From NCBI GenBank assembly GCA_015657535.1, contig JADHZB010001074.1, positions 85,944 through 149,943 of the forward strand: 64,000 nt of DNA. Direction: 5' to 3'. Source of the DNA: Nephromyces sp. MM_2019. Lineage: Eukaryota > Apicomplexa > Aconoidasida > Nephromycida. Below the pieces are notes generated by a model. The model was not told the DNA's origin. It did not search any database and saw only the letters and a list, made by a program, of their open reading frames with translations. Position numbers and translations under genes: made by a program. Positions 34,070 to 45,879 of the stretch are shown here, in pieces. Numbering within the stretch: position 1 is the stretch's first letter; each line of letters opens with the position of its first letter.

Positions 34070-37000
34070 ATGAAATTTATCGCAGTAATTCTTGCTGTCT
34101 TCAGCTTGGTTATAATTTATGCTACATCTACCGTTCGAGCCAACCTTATCCCCTGTTCCAGCAAAAATGGTAGGTTTTTTACGCGCAAATTTTTGAGCAG
34201 TGTTTCGTATTGGAGTGGCATACCTTTGTGATTGCTAAAATTAAGTGGGATGCATGGTTCTCAGGAATAACGCGAGGCAAGTACGCCTACTTTGATCATT
34301 TTTTTACATGTTTTTGGGTTTTTTGAGGTGTTTTCTTCATGTTTATCTACATCTTCTTCTTCAGCTGCAATCTATCCAGGTCTCATGAAGTATAGCAAAG
34401 TTTTGCGTTACCAAGAGCCCCCTTTTCACTACTTAAATTTGATGCTTTCCTACCAGATTTTCTGAAAATTACCAAGCTTAGTTTTTGCAGATAGCGAAGC
34501 ACTTCAATCAGTTTTTTCGGTACCAAAGGCGAAGCAGTACCGTAATAAATACTGCGCTAGTTGGAATCATAATAAGGTGTCTATAATATAGCGAATCTTT
34601 TTATTAGTTAAAGAAATCGTGCCATAAGAGTATTAATTGCTACATATATATTTCCTGGAGAGCTCTATATATAAAATAGCCTTTTTTTTAGTATAGCTTT
34701 TTATTTTCTTCTCATTCCATTTTTTTCAAAATTGTGTGCTCGTCACTGCTACCACTTTTAGTATAGAGTAATTACTGAGTAAGTGCTAATTATGAGCTTA
34801 CTAACTTCAGCAGGCTCTACATGGTGGCAATTTGATCCGCACTACAAGTTTGATATCTTTGATTTTATTATGTTGTCATTATTGTGTCATAACTTTGCTT
34901 CTATGGCATAAGATATTCATGGTGATGGGGTAATGGGCGGTTTAGAGAACTTTGTGTGTGTGGGCGATAGTGTAGAGGTAGCGTTATTACTTTAGGGGTT
35001 GGCAGTACTGGATTTTGAGTTTTTGCCTGCTTAATTTGCAGACGTTTTCCTGTCGTTGATGGTAGGTAGCTTCAGTTTTCAATCTCTATTTTCTTCTGAA
35101 ACGAAGGAATTTCATATTTACCATATTGCTATAATCATCGTGTAGAATTTTCAATTTTTTTAAACAAGAACTCCTTCCTTTTGAGTTTTGCAAGCTATAG
35201 AATAAAAAAACTTTGTGTGCGCAACTTAAATTCTCTTTGATTTTTTAATGGTTTAGCTGCTAAAGCAACGACCTTTTTGCCATTCTGTAGTGGATTTTTT
35301 CTTCAATTTGAATAGTGGCTTAAATTGCAGACCCCTTCGAAATGTCGGAAAATTTGATATCCGTACTTTAGAGAGCCCCGATCAATATGGTTTTTTTCTT
35401 TGCTACTACTACTACTACCCTTTAGAGCTAGTTAATAATGCTTATTCTAGCAGTTTTGATCTGTGCCTTCATTTTTCAAAGAATTTTTAGGTTTGCTTTT
35501 GCAGTAGCTACTTTGGTATTTTGCCTTTTTTGGTAAAGTAAAAGCCATGACTGTCAAAATCTTCCCTTTGGGTTTCGTCATGAAATTTTTAGAATCATAG
35601 CTTTTACAATGACTTTTTGCTCTTTCGATGTTACCATTTTTTCTTTGTTTTTTATTTTTCTCAAGGGAGCATCGTAGCTAATCCTAGGTGTCTTTGCTGA
35701 GTTTCAGTGCTTTATATTTTCAAGAAATGTATACTTTAAATGCAAAAAAATTTTCCTCTTCATTGGACTAAAATTTGCTTGGAAATCTGTATAATTATTG
35801 GATTAATTTGCAGGATTTGCGTGTAAAAACAGATTCTTCAGTCTTGCTACCTGGAAAAAAATGGAAAGGCGATTTAATAGAGTTTTATAGTTTTAATTGC
35901 GAGCATTGTCAGGTACGTTTTCTGCTAGGTTCGAGTGTGCCTTTGAGAATGAGCTTTTTGTTGTTTAAAATAAAGAAAATTGGTGCAGAATTGGTATTGT
36001 TGCTGGCTTTAGGGGGCATTTTTTATGATTTTTTTGGTTTTCTGCTACTTCTGGATTGCTGCCTTGGAATTAGTACTTCCTTAGTTCTGCTATTCTTTAA
36101 TGTTCCCCCTCCCTCCCCGCTATTCATTCGAAGGAAGTCACGTCTAATTTATGTGGTAAAACTTGTAATTCAGCTTAAGTGGCTTTCCCTTTCTTCATCT
36201 TAGGAAGAGCACCCCCTTTGACATTATATGACTCGCCTCAGAATATTCAAATTGTTGGTGCTTGAGAGAGAGTGTGTGCACTAGGCCATTTCATCACTAC
36301 TTCGCGAAGTAATCTTTACTGTTGATTTTTCTCAGAGTAATGAATGTGTTGCTCAACATGCAGTACAGAAAAAACTTTTTAGACACATGCAGGAAAATTT
36401 AGGTGCACGTGAATATAGGGGTAGGCAAACACATGCAGAGAAACAGAGAGACAGACTAACACACAGACAAATTTACACACAGAGAGACACACAGACAGAC
36501 TAACACACAAGCAAATATACGCACAGAGGAACACACACGCATACAAACATACACACGAGTTACTGCATTCGATGCAGGTGTATGAATCTAGTTCTTTTCT
36601 CAATGCTTAAAAATGGACTTTGTATCATGTTGAGAAGTTTGAAGATCACCATTAAATTCAGAGTTAACACACACATATTCAGCTCCTTTTTTGTGAGTTA
36701 TACATCCAAAAAAATCGCAACGTAAATCCTTTGCTTTTGTCTATACTACCAACAGAAAATACGTCCACTGGTTTCTCTACTGGAGAGAGAATTGGGAATT
36801 AGTTGTGTTCGCTTAGAGGTGAATAGTGAATTTACTAACTACAAGGTGTGTGTATTCGCTTAGAAATGGATAGTGAATTTAATAGCTATAAGCTACCCTT
36901 TTTTTTCTTCAATCATGTAAATCCTGATCTTTTGCCTGCCTGCGTAGTGGTGAGTGTGGAAACTCTGCTGAACATATTACCCGAGTCTCAAGGGTACAAG

Positions 37001-40000
37001 AGAAATATAAATTTTGTCTTTACTTCCTCTGTCTTAGGTGGCCGATTTTGTTTTGTTTTTTCTATATTTTTAAGGCTTTTCAGACCGTAAAAAAATGTTA
37101 AGAGGATGACAAGCTTCAGTGCACGTTTTTTTTCGAATTTTTTGTTTGCTCAATTTGTTTAAGAAAATTCTGCTTCATTACAAATGTGTAAATCACAAAA
37201 AATATCCATCTTCCTTTTCATGAAAGTCAAAATTTTATCCTTTAACTTATGCATTAATTTTTGATTTTAAAGATGAGAGATTAGCATTATGTTGGCCTTT
37301 CGGTAGGGTATTAAAAAAAGTAGGTCTTATGGAGAGTAAATGTGTGCAAAGTCTGCTTATATAGCTTTTTCTGGAGATAGAACTCACATCTCCAACATAC
37401 CATTAATTTTGTTTACCCCTTCCTTTTTCCCCCCTTTTGCCCTCCTCTACTTCCTCCCATGTATGAATTATCAGTTTTTTACTGCGTTATTTAGTACTTG
37501 GACAGTGCGATATTTCCTTTTTTTGAACGCTTCTTGTACTTTCACCGCTTACTCTAGCGTGATGAAATTTTTCAGAGGTAGTTTGCTTTGCAAGCCTCTT
37601 TGTATATATTAGCTTTAGACATCTTTACTATGTAAATGCAGATTTTCATTGTATACACACATATTTCTATGATAAATTCTTTTTTTCTTGCTGCATAACA
37701 GCTATTGGAAAGATTAGACTTGCTGTCTAAATGTGGTGGTTTACCACTGTTCTACAACACAAAGACTCTCAAGTTTATTTGTGGTGTCACTACCTACGCT
37801 AACCTAAAGTGCCTGGCTCTTGGGCTTCCGTGCAGGTAGGCGCAATTGAAGTAGCAGTGTGTGTGTCTGTATTTGTGTGTGTGTGTGTATTTCTGTGTGT
37901 GTGATTACGTATATCGATGTGTATGAGCATCTCTCCTGGAATTCGTGTCTCTCGGTGTATGTGTCGAAGATTTTCTGTTTGCATTTTTCTTGTTTATATA
38001 ACCGTGGAGATACTCAAATAGTCGATCTTTTCATTTTCCTCGAATTTATATAGGAAAGTGGGAAAGTCCAAAATGTACGGTCTAATATCTTTACGCTCTA
38101 GATTTTTATTGAATATACTCAACTGAGTATGTTTTGTAATTCTAACAAATGAACTTTATGTGGCTTTATTATATCGTTTTGGCTTTAAAGCATACTTTTA
38201 AACTTGAAGACCAAAGATGCTGAATACCCTACCCTGCATGCTAAATTTCAACTTTTTTCTAGTAGCTAAAAGATTGAGATTTTTTGATACTCTTAAAAGC
38301 TTAATATACTGTCTTTCGCCTCTCAGCGTTGTGGTACTCCTTTAATTTTGTAATATATGAGATTAACTAGTGTTTTCCGCGCGCACTATTCAGTAAATTT
38401 AGGCGATTATACTTTATAGTTTCTTTGATTTACAGTTTTTTGCTGTGAAATTGGCGGTGTGCTATATCATTAGTAGTAGTCTTTTTCAAACATTATTGAT
38501 ATATTGTAAAATTGGCGATGTTACTTTGAATTTTCTGTGGCGTGCTATAGCATTGGTGTTTCTGCTACTGCATTTCCTCCTACTCCATATTATATATACC
38601 ATAAAAAGCTGTTTTTTATGGCCTGAAACGGGCAAATTTTAAGAATTTCAGTCATTTTTCTTTTGAAGATACGGCTTTTTCTCTGTTTTTTTCTATTTTT
38701 TGTGCTAAAGTTACTTCTAGATGCTGCAAACTTTCGATTTGTCATGCTAAGGCTACTTCTAGATGCTTTAGATCTTTTTTTGGCAGCCATTTGCAGAAAT
38801 TTTTACGTTGTGAAGCCTTTGATGCAATGTTGATTTCTAGAAGCTTTTTCTGAATTTTTTAGCCATTATATATATTGAGGATATATGAGCTTCTAGAATA
38901 GCTTATAATTTCATTCACTTTGCACTTGAATGTAACAACCTTGATTTTTCTGATACAGAGCTCATTTACCCCCCGATGACGCGCGAGATGTACTCCGGGA
39001 CGATAGAAAATTCACGGTATTTGCCTTTCTATGAATTCCTTCAGCTTTTTTATAGCCTTTTTCTTGCTGGCTTATCGCGCCTCACTTTTAAAAGTAATGT
39101 AATTGTAGCAATGCATGATAAAATATTAGTGAATTTTCTTATGCTTAAGTATCTTTCTTTATATGTTTTTAATGTTTCTGACTAATAGTTATAGTTTATA
39201 GTAATCAGTATCATTAGGACTGCTGCTATTATTTTTTTGCGTGTGTAACAAGAGTTTTGCTCGCGTTTTTTCACTATATATTGGATAAAATATCTTCTTG
39301 TAAAATTTTTTTTGCAATAAATGGTAAATATAACATTTTTCTGATACTAAGCGGCATCTCTTTATGTTAGAGCACAAGGCGTGTGCTTAGCAGTGAGTAG
39401 TTCTGCGTAAAATTTTGACTATTTTCATACTTGTACGGTAGTTTTCATGGATTTTCTTGGACTAATAGTTTTTGCATTTAACTGCCACCCTCGAAATCTC
39501 CAACGAACCCGCGTCGGCTGAAATATGAATACGCATTTTAGCGCGCCGCGGGGTATGATTTTCTCTTGCCTAAGCCTGTGCTCGCTGCAGTTTCGTCGGA
39601 AGTGCAACTTTAATCTTTTACGCAAACATTTTTTTTTTTTTAAGTGTAATATAGGCTTGTGTTAGAATTGAATGCTTAAGCGAATGTTTAGCTTAGATAT
39701 GCAATCGCATTCCTCTGAAGTTATGGCGCTCTATGAGCTTTAGAGGATGAGATGATTTTCCACTGAGGCTGTTGCGGAGAATGGTTGCCATGGTTGCTAG
39801 TTATCTTTTATTCTTGTGTTGGAGAGTTTTTGGTGGCCTAATTTCCGTGTGGATTCTGGCTGAATTTGAAATTATGCTTTCCAAGTTTTTCTACGCTTGG
39901 GCCGCCAGTAGTCAGCCACATGAGGGTAATGAAAGAAAATGTGTGAATACTACTGATGTTGCCACTACTGGTAGTACTTATTTTACTACTACTACTGCTA

Positions 40001-40297
40001 GCACTGATTGTATTGATCCTACTTCTACTACTATTGCTAGTACTGGTACTACTACTGCCACTACTACTACTACTCCTACTACTACTACTACTACTCATTC
40101 TATGACTACTCCCGCTACCACTACTTGGTATTACAACTAGTTCCGTAGTTTAAGTGGATAGAAGCTTATATATGAATACGTTGGCAAAAAACATTTCTAG
40201 CTTTCTATACCCCTTTGATCATTTCTTTTTTCTTCTATCTTAGGGTGTCTACCCTCGGATCATGAAGGAAGCTAAAAGAGTAAGTGATGCTTGCTAG
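34070..40297 (+). CDS. Secretory thioredoxin-fold protein with CEHC motif, multi-exon
   Basis: The start at 34070 gives a clean signal peptide (MKFIAVILAVFSLVIIYATS). Supported exons: 34070-34169, 35814-35912, 36756-36845, 37702-37835, 38959-39016, 40244-40297. Exon 35814 encodes WKGDLIEFYSFNCEHCQ, a thioredoxin/DsbA-like active site with C-E-H-C. Exon 37702 encodes CGGLPLFYNTKTLKFICG, a conserved C-terminal motif that I recall from thioredoxin-like proteins of algae and apicomplexans. Phases agree from 35814 onward. Between exon 1 (phase 1) and 35814 (phase 0) at least one exon is missing from the model: candidates are 34365-34389 (encoding AIYPGLM) and 35331-35389 (encoding LRNVGKFDIRTLESPDQY), but the second leaves a frame mismatch. 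The 3' end is also uncertain: 40244-40297 ends at TAG, yet AGA/GTAAGT inside it is a strong donor. Likely an oxidoreductase of the ER or another secretory compartment. Confidence 0.8.
36395..36560 (+). repeat. CA/GA-rich low-complexity tract in intron
   Basis: Repeated ACACACAGAGAGACACACAGA-like units on the plus strand between two thioredoxin-fold exons. Here the sense strand is CA-rich, opposite to the TG-rich sense strand of the PP2C introns. Confidence 0.85.
36815..36890 (+). repeat. Tandem duplication spanning an exon end and the following intron
   Basis: The last part of exon 36756-36845 (TTCGCTTAGA, then TAGTGAATTTA, then AACTACAAG) is repeated right after the donor as TTCGCTTAGA, TAGTGAATTTA and AGCTATAAG. 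The second copy starts around 36856 and retains an open frame encoding RLEMDSEFNSYK, matching RLEVNSEFTNYK of the exon. Confidence 0.85.
37857..37915 (+). repeat. (TG)n-rich tract in thioredoxin-fold intron
   Basis: Interrupted TG runs beginning about 20 bases after the donor at 37836. Confidence 0.85.
39950..40139 (+). repeat. Degenerate (ACT)n trinucleotide tract
   Basis: Runs of ACT with scattered variants, open in the frame that reads Thr codons (39772-40140). It sits in the last intron of the thioredoxin-fold gene model, roughly 100 bp before the terminal exon. No splice site joins it to the gene in phase, so it is called as repeat, not exon. Confidence 0.75.
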
Positions 40298-43200
40298 GGC
40301 CCCATCCTCTTTTTGTGCCTTTGGTGCTTTATTATGAGGTGCTACCCTATATCTTTTTGATAAGGCTCATTGCCGGAAATTGAGGCTGAACTTTGTGCAA
40401 GCGATCCCTACCCGGAAAAATGAGTATTGCGGTTAATTCAGCACAGAAACCTTGAAATAGCTTTATCCTCTATTTCATACTCCGATATTTTAAGCTAGAT
40501 AGTTATAATCTAGTAATTGTCGCGAATAGTATGTCTATACTTGGATTGTCATAAATCAAGTTAACATCCTCATTCTAAGCCGTCTGGTTTAGTGTCTTCA
40601 GAAGCTTGATCCAGACTATCTTTCTTGTTGAAAAATGTAGATCTCAGCGATTGGCGCTTAGTTGATTATACTTGATTTTTGTAGTAACGATAAATTTACT
40701 CAAGTAAATTCGCTATTCCGGAATATGACCGATATTTCCTCAGAATTCAATATATTCTTCAATGGGAAACGAGCTCTATAGGAATATTTTAGTATTTGTT
40801 TATTTCCCAGAAATCCCGTATATGGCTAATTTTAGTTATTGTGTAATTAATCAGAGTTTTGCGCGCTTGATGTTTTGAGCCAAAGAAATGATACGCCACG
40901 ATTCCTACTGCTGTGTGAATTTTCACTAGAATTCCTGGTGCTTCCATCGTTTGAATGCAGTATAGCTATTAGACTGCTGTAGTGCTGGCAACCTAACAGT
41001 TACTGCAAAGCTAAGTTGTTGATTCCATTAAATTTTTCCTGCGGTGCCTACGTCGCTGTGAGGTTTTCTCAAGGCTGTTACAGTACTGCTTCTTGGACAA
41101 TACATTTAAGGTGGCTGATCAGCTGCTTCCAACTAATTGAGTCCTTGCTGCATTAATCACTTTGTACGCTTTCTGTTATGGTGTAAGGTCCTTAAAAGTG
41201 GCCCTATTCGGTACAAATCTCTACCGCATTCATAAATCTTTTAGTAGATATTTTCAAGGATATGTTGGAATTACGTTGGAAAAATTTTTTGGAGCGCGGA
41301 AATTTTTAGCGTTTGCTCTGGTGTTAGTTCATTGGTGAATTAGTGGAAAAACGTTCTCAATTCCAAAGCAATAACTCGTCAGTAGCCTCATCGTGTTGAA
41401 TATGCAAATCCCCGTGTTCTGGGGTTTTTCATAGTGCCTCCGTAGTCACTACCTCTTAGATAAAAGTAGTTTACGCTATTTTGTTTGCTTGTCTAGTTAG
41501 TGGCACGCTGTTTTTTGCTTTTTTTTAAAGAAAGAATTTTACAGAAGTTACTGGCTGCCGGTCATGCCATTTATTGTGAGGCCGGGCACGTAGTTTATCT
41601 CATAGCTGTACTTCAAAAATATCCTCCCTTTCCTACTAGATATGCGCATTATTTACTATCCAGTATGCAAGGGTTACGGTTTTACCGGCCAGTAATTTTT
41701 TTAAATAGCTGATATGCTATCCACATTGGGAAAAAGCTGTCGGTGCTTTGCTTCTATGCGCAGTAATCACTTCATATTCGTGGGTTGCTAGGCAATAGTA
41801 TAAGCGCACTTCATATGCATCTGGAGATATGCTGTATTCTATATTGAATTTTTTCTCGGCGCTAAATAGCTTATCGCTCTGATCAATTTGACAGTATCAT
41901 AGTGGAAAAGTGAAGAATTTTTTTTTTTCTTTTTTTCCAACAGATGCGAATATTGGCCCCGAGCGCGTTAGGCCCAAGGAAACAGGATGAGGCATCATAA
42001 TATTTTGAATGATCGTGCTCAAGACAAGTTTCAAGCCGCGTAACAGTACTGATTAGACTTGCACTAGCGTGGCCCAATTACTTTTTAGATGCTTGCAGAG
42101 AGTTGTACGAACGCGTACGGCAGTGGATTACCGTAACAAAATTATTCCTATTACTGTGCACTGTGAGAAGTTAAGGTGTGCTGCTCCTAGCCATAGTTGC
42201 ATGACTGTTAACCCATTCTTCAAATATGATTGCTTCGATAATTTGTGTTTTTCTTGAGGAATTTCAAGAAGTTACGTAGAAATCCTGATTACCCCACTGA
42301 GAGTGGAGAATATCTGCTGCTTCAGGCCTTTTTTTGAACTTCCGGTGAAGTACTTGCTAATGAGGCAATAAAGGCTGCATCGCCGATAAGTTCCTTGAAA
42401 TATTAGCGCAAACTTTCATAAAGCCGTAGGTAGAGTCCTACGACTAAAACAGGCGTAAATCTTAGCAAAGCTTCGCCTTTGCCGACTTTTGCTTGCTCGA
42501 TATTTAGTCTTCAAAACTATATGCAGGCAAATCCTCGAACATTTCGCCACAAATCCCGAAGTGTCAAATCTCTGCCCCGAAGTTTTGAATCTCTATTTTA
42601 CATTAAAGCGAGTGAACTGATGGGCATTGCCGATTACGGGCCGCTCAATGCACTTGAAAAGGGTATGAATGAGGGAACGAAGAGGTGCCTGCCTCGCTAT
42701 AGATGAGGCAGCTGCATACACCCGTGCAAACTTTGCTTAGTGATGTCATACCAATCTAGCTTCTCCCGCTCCGGCATCGTGATAATGGCATAGGCAGCCG
42801 TGGACACATGGCAAATGAGCGAAGCAGTAACTGAGCCGATACCGAGTATCCTAAAGTTGATATACAAGTATTCCAGTGACCCAAATAACAGTCTAGCAGT
42901 GACATAACAATCCTATTATATACGCATAAGTTTCCATCTGGAACCACTGTATTAATTTAATGATAAAGCTGTTTCTCTTAATTATTCCACTCATGCATAA
43001 TTCAAACTAATTGAATCATGCCTAACAAATAAACAGTGGGGAAACAAAGATAATTTCTCCTCGGGGTATCACAGTAAGACTGGCTAAAATTTGTCAGTAT
43101 ACACGTTTTAATATGACCCAGGGTTACCGCCCTGATAGCTTGCTAGTCACAGTTCCTGCGGAAACCTTTCTACACATGTGACTCCCGCCTACTTGAGAAT

Positions 43201-44225
43201 CATGTCCACCTCAAAATGCATGGATATGCCCAAACCATCCGACGTGGGCAGTTTTGTAAAGAAGCAATACTTTTTCACATTGTGATTTGAGCCAATATTA
43301 CAGCAAATTATCTATTAGTCTTCAAGATGCTGATTTTGACTTCGTCTCTATATCTTCTTATAAAATTGGAGGGCGTACTGGAGTAGGCGCGTTAATAAAA
43401 AAATCTGGCTTAGAGCTGAGATCAATTTTTTTAGGATAATATTCTGAGTATATATACTACAAATGTCTATTAAGCTATATATTTCTAGCAATACTTCTCT
43501 ACTATAAGACTGAAAGCTTGCAAGTGATTGGGCTTTCCCGCGTTAGCATACTAACGAGGCAGTCTAACAGCATTGGACAATTGGTCATGTTTCATACAGA
43601 CGCTAGACTTTCCAACAAAATGATACCATTATGGAGCTGCGAGCGCATATCATGGATTAGCACATACGCATTACAAATCCGCGGTAGACGGGGAGAATCC
43701 TACACCTCTCGGAAATAAAAGTAAGCAGCAAAGCTATTTATAATCATAAATGGTAAATTATGGGAGCTAAACACATATTCTGTTCTAAAAATCGCCACCG
43801 ATCATAAAACCAATGAATAGTATTGCATCTTACCTTCGCTCCCATATTATATACGAAGCTGTGCCAACTCCGAAAAGGATGATACCATAGAATACGCTTG
43901 CAATATCGGCACAACAATGTTTTTTGCGGCCAGATATGTGGCGGCCTCTGAGCAAGGCCCCATACAAACTTAGTACTAACTACAGGCGAGGTATACTCTA
44001 ATTTTAGGTGAAAGAAGATTACTTCGCAATGGGAGGGTAATGAAAAAACAGAAGTACTACATCTACGAAGAGTCAAAGAATCTTTGAGCAAAAATTTTAG
44101 TTTGGAGAGCAGCTGCACAACCATCGGTATATGGGTATCTCAGGGGGTTCAGGCATCACGCGAATCGGTAAAAAAACCAAGTGACACAAAGCGAAAACAT
44201 TAACCAAGGGTAAGTGAATTTCCGA
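40298..44225. other. Gene-poor region; plus-strand T-rich to about 42060
   Basis: The T-rich bias of the thioredoxin-fold introns continues to roughly 42060, so a long 3' UTR or further unrecognised exons are possible. Frames at 41500-41712 and 42479-42706 open only at non-ATG codons and resemble no family I know. The remainder to the REEP-like gene is close to strand-balanced. Confidence 0.4.
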
Positions 44226-44355
44226 TTATCGCTTAAGTTTTAAAATATATTTTCTGGTAACGAAGCTATTACAGAAGTCGGTATCATGCATATTTAATTC
44301 CCAAAAAAAACCAAATCTTCTGACGGAAAGAAGTGCTATCAAGTTAGTTTCGTAC

Positions 44356-44447
44356 CTCAGCAAGAGAAACATGAAACTACAACATAACCAGCAAATAACG
44401 GGCACCATTGCAAAAAAACATTTTCCATACAGAATAAACCTAACCAT
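44356..44447 (-). CDS. Possible first exon of a small membrane protein
   Basis: ATG at 44447 followed by about 30 hydrophobic codons (MVPVICWLCCSFMFLLLR) ending at an AG/GTACGA donor. A matching-phase small exon 43858-43834 (SFVYNMGAK, AAG/GTAAGA donor) is possible downstream. It lies 190 bp after the REEP-like stop on the same strand, so it may instead be part of that gene's 3' UTR. No family recognised; weak call. Confidence 0.22.
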
Positions 44448-44637
44448 ACAGTAATTTGCAGCCTTTTAACCGCTAAAAAGAACCCATGTATATTTTATAC
44501 CGCTGCAACAGAAGCTTTTTATAGAATAAGCTTTAACATAAATACCAGTTCATTTGAATGCTTTATAAAAGCTAGATTAAACAAAAAATATGTACGGTTA
44601 AATAATTTTTCAGCGGAGAGCACATTGTGTTCACAAA

Positions 44638-45879
44638 CTACTCCGTATTTAAGTAGCGCGAACAGCCTGGAACATGTTCATCGAGAAAAGAAAATATCTT
44701 ATTGCCATGGCGGCCAAAATATTCCTCAAAAAATATGTAGTACAAATACGCGGCACCTCGAAACTGATCACTGCCCAGCCAGAACAAAAATGAGCATTTT
44801 AACTCCATGTAGAATGGAATCTTAAATATCACTGAGTCAAAACAACTATCCAGAATCAAGAGGAGAAGGTAAAGTAGCCAATATATGAGCCACTGGACAT
44901 CGTCAGCAAGGCGGTTGGGACCCAGCAACTTGTCTTCTGAATCTGCCAAAAAAATATGCGAAAAGCAGACATCTTTTGCTTCTTCGCGTAACGAAACTAT
45001 GCAAGCACAGCACTGTAGAACTAAGCAAAGGTACTTCAAGACAACCTGTGAGCAGGACTGACTATTTGAGCGAAAAGTGTCTTTATATCTATCAGTGTTC
45101 GCTTAGAAGCAATGTCAAGGGGTCAAAGAATCTAGAAGCAAAGAGTAACTCCAAACATAAATGCTCATAGCTTTTTTTATACCCAAATATTGTCAAATTC
45201 GACATCACTGTATTAAATGATAAGGTGTAATTGCTAAAAATAATTAAAAAATAATGGTATATGAAATTCACACCAGCTGCCACGAAAATCACGCCATGCG
45301 AAGGGGTACTACTACAGACGCGGGACGACAAGAATCCACCCAAATAACTGCGACAGCAGTTCACTGTTTAAATAATAAAAGGGGACGAAAACTACTGCAC
45401 ATCAAATTCTAAAACCAAACATCAGCTTCAAAAGTAGAATCTTCACAGGGGGAGCGGCAAAAACTGCCACCATTAGAAAAATAAGGGTAACACAACAATC
45501 ATATGCAGTTATGACAACCATTATACGATAATCGCCGCCTAGCTCAACTTTATGTATATGGGATATTATCGTGTTAATTCAGGGAACTTAAAAGTTTGGA
45601 TTACAATCATAGTATTTATCTGGCACGGATAGGCTTTCAAGAGATAAAGCCAATAAAAAACAGTCCACAAAGTTATTCTATACCCCAATGTATATGAAGC
45701 TACGCTGCGCAAAAAATGCTAGTAATTGTGTAAACACCTTTTTTTGAGGGAACAGACAGGACTCCATGGGTAGTATCCCTCTTGTACAAAAACTCCAGGC
45801 TTTGTAAGAGGGGAAAAATAAACCCCACAAAAAAATAGACATAATGCACTACTAGTGCCGGAAATAACACGGAATTCAT
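44638..45879 (-). CDS. REEP/HVA22/Yop1 (TB2/DP1) family ER-shaping protein
   Basis: Two exons, 45879-45738 and 44942-44638, joined in phase 1 with a GT-AG intron, give 148 residues. Exon 1 carries HYVYFFVGFIFPLLQSLEFL, matching the GFxYPxxxSxxAxE region of the family. Exon 2 carries ADDVQWLIYWLLYLLLLILD and then IPFYMELKCSFLFWLGSDQF and RGAAYLYY, matching the family's DDxQWLxYW, IPFYxxLK, FLxWL and GAxxxY positions. These proteins form hydrophobic hairpins that wedge into the outer leaflet and curve tubular ER. Length is near the family minimum; an upstream non-coding or coding exon cannot be excluded. The start is the first ATG of the frame, placing the first hairpin at the N-terminus. Confidence 0.88.

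Noticed and set aside
35775..36203. 142-codon frame as a stand-alone gene
   Set aside because: Only 35814-35912 belongs to a real exon; the rest is intron after a GTACGT donor.
36379..36603. Cys/Val-rich minus-strand frame
   Set aside because: It is a translation of the CA/GA low-complexity tract inside an intron.
39772..40140. Plus-strand frame with a Thr-rich tail as an independent gene
   Set aside because: It opens at a non-ATG codon, is mostly a triplet repeat, and lies in an intron of a larger gene model.
43744..44124. 126-codon minus-strand frame
   Set aside because: It opens at a non-ATG codon and has no recognisable domain. Only its 3' end has a good donor, noted under the weak small membrane protein call.
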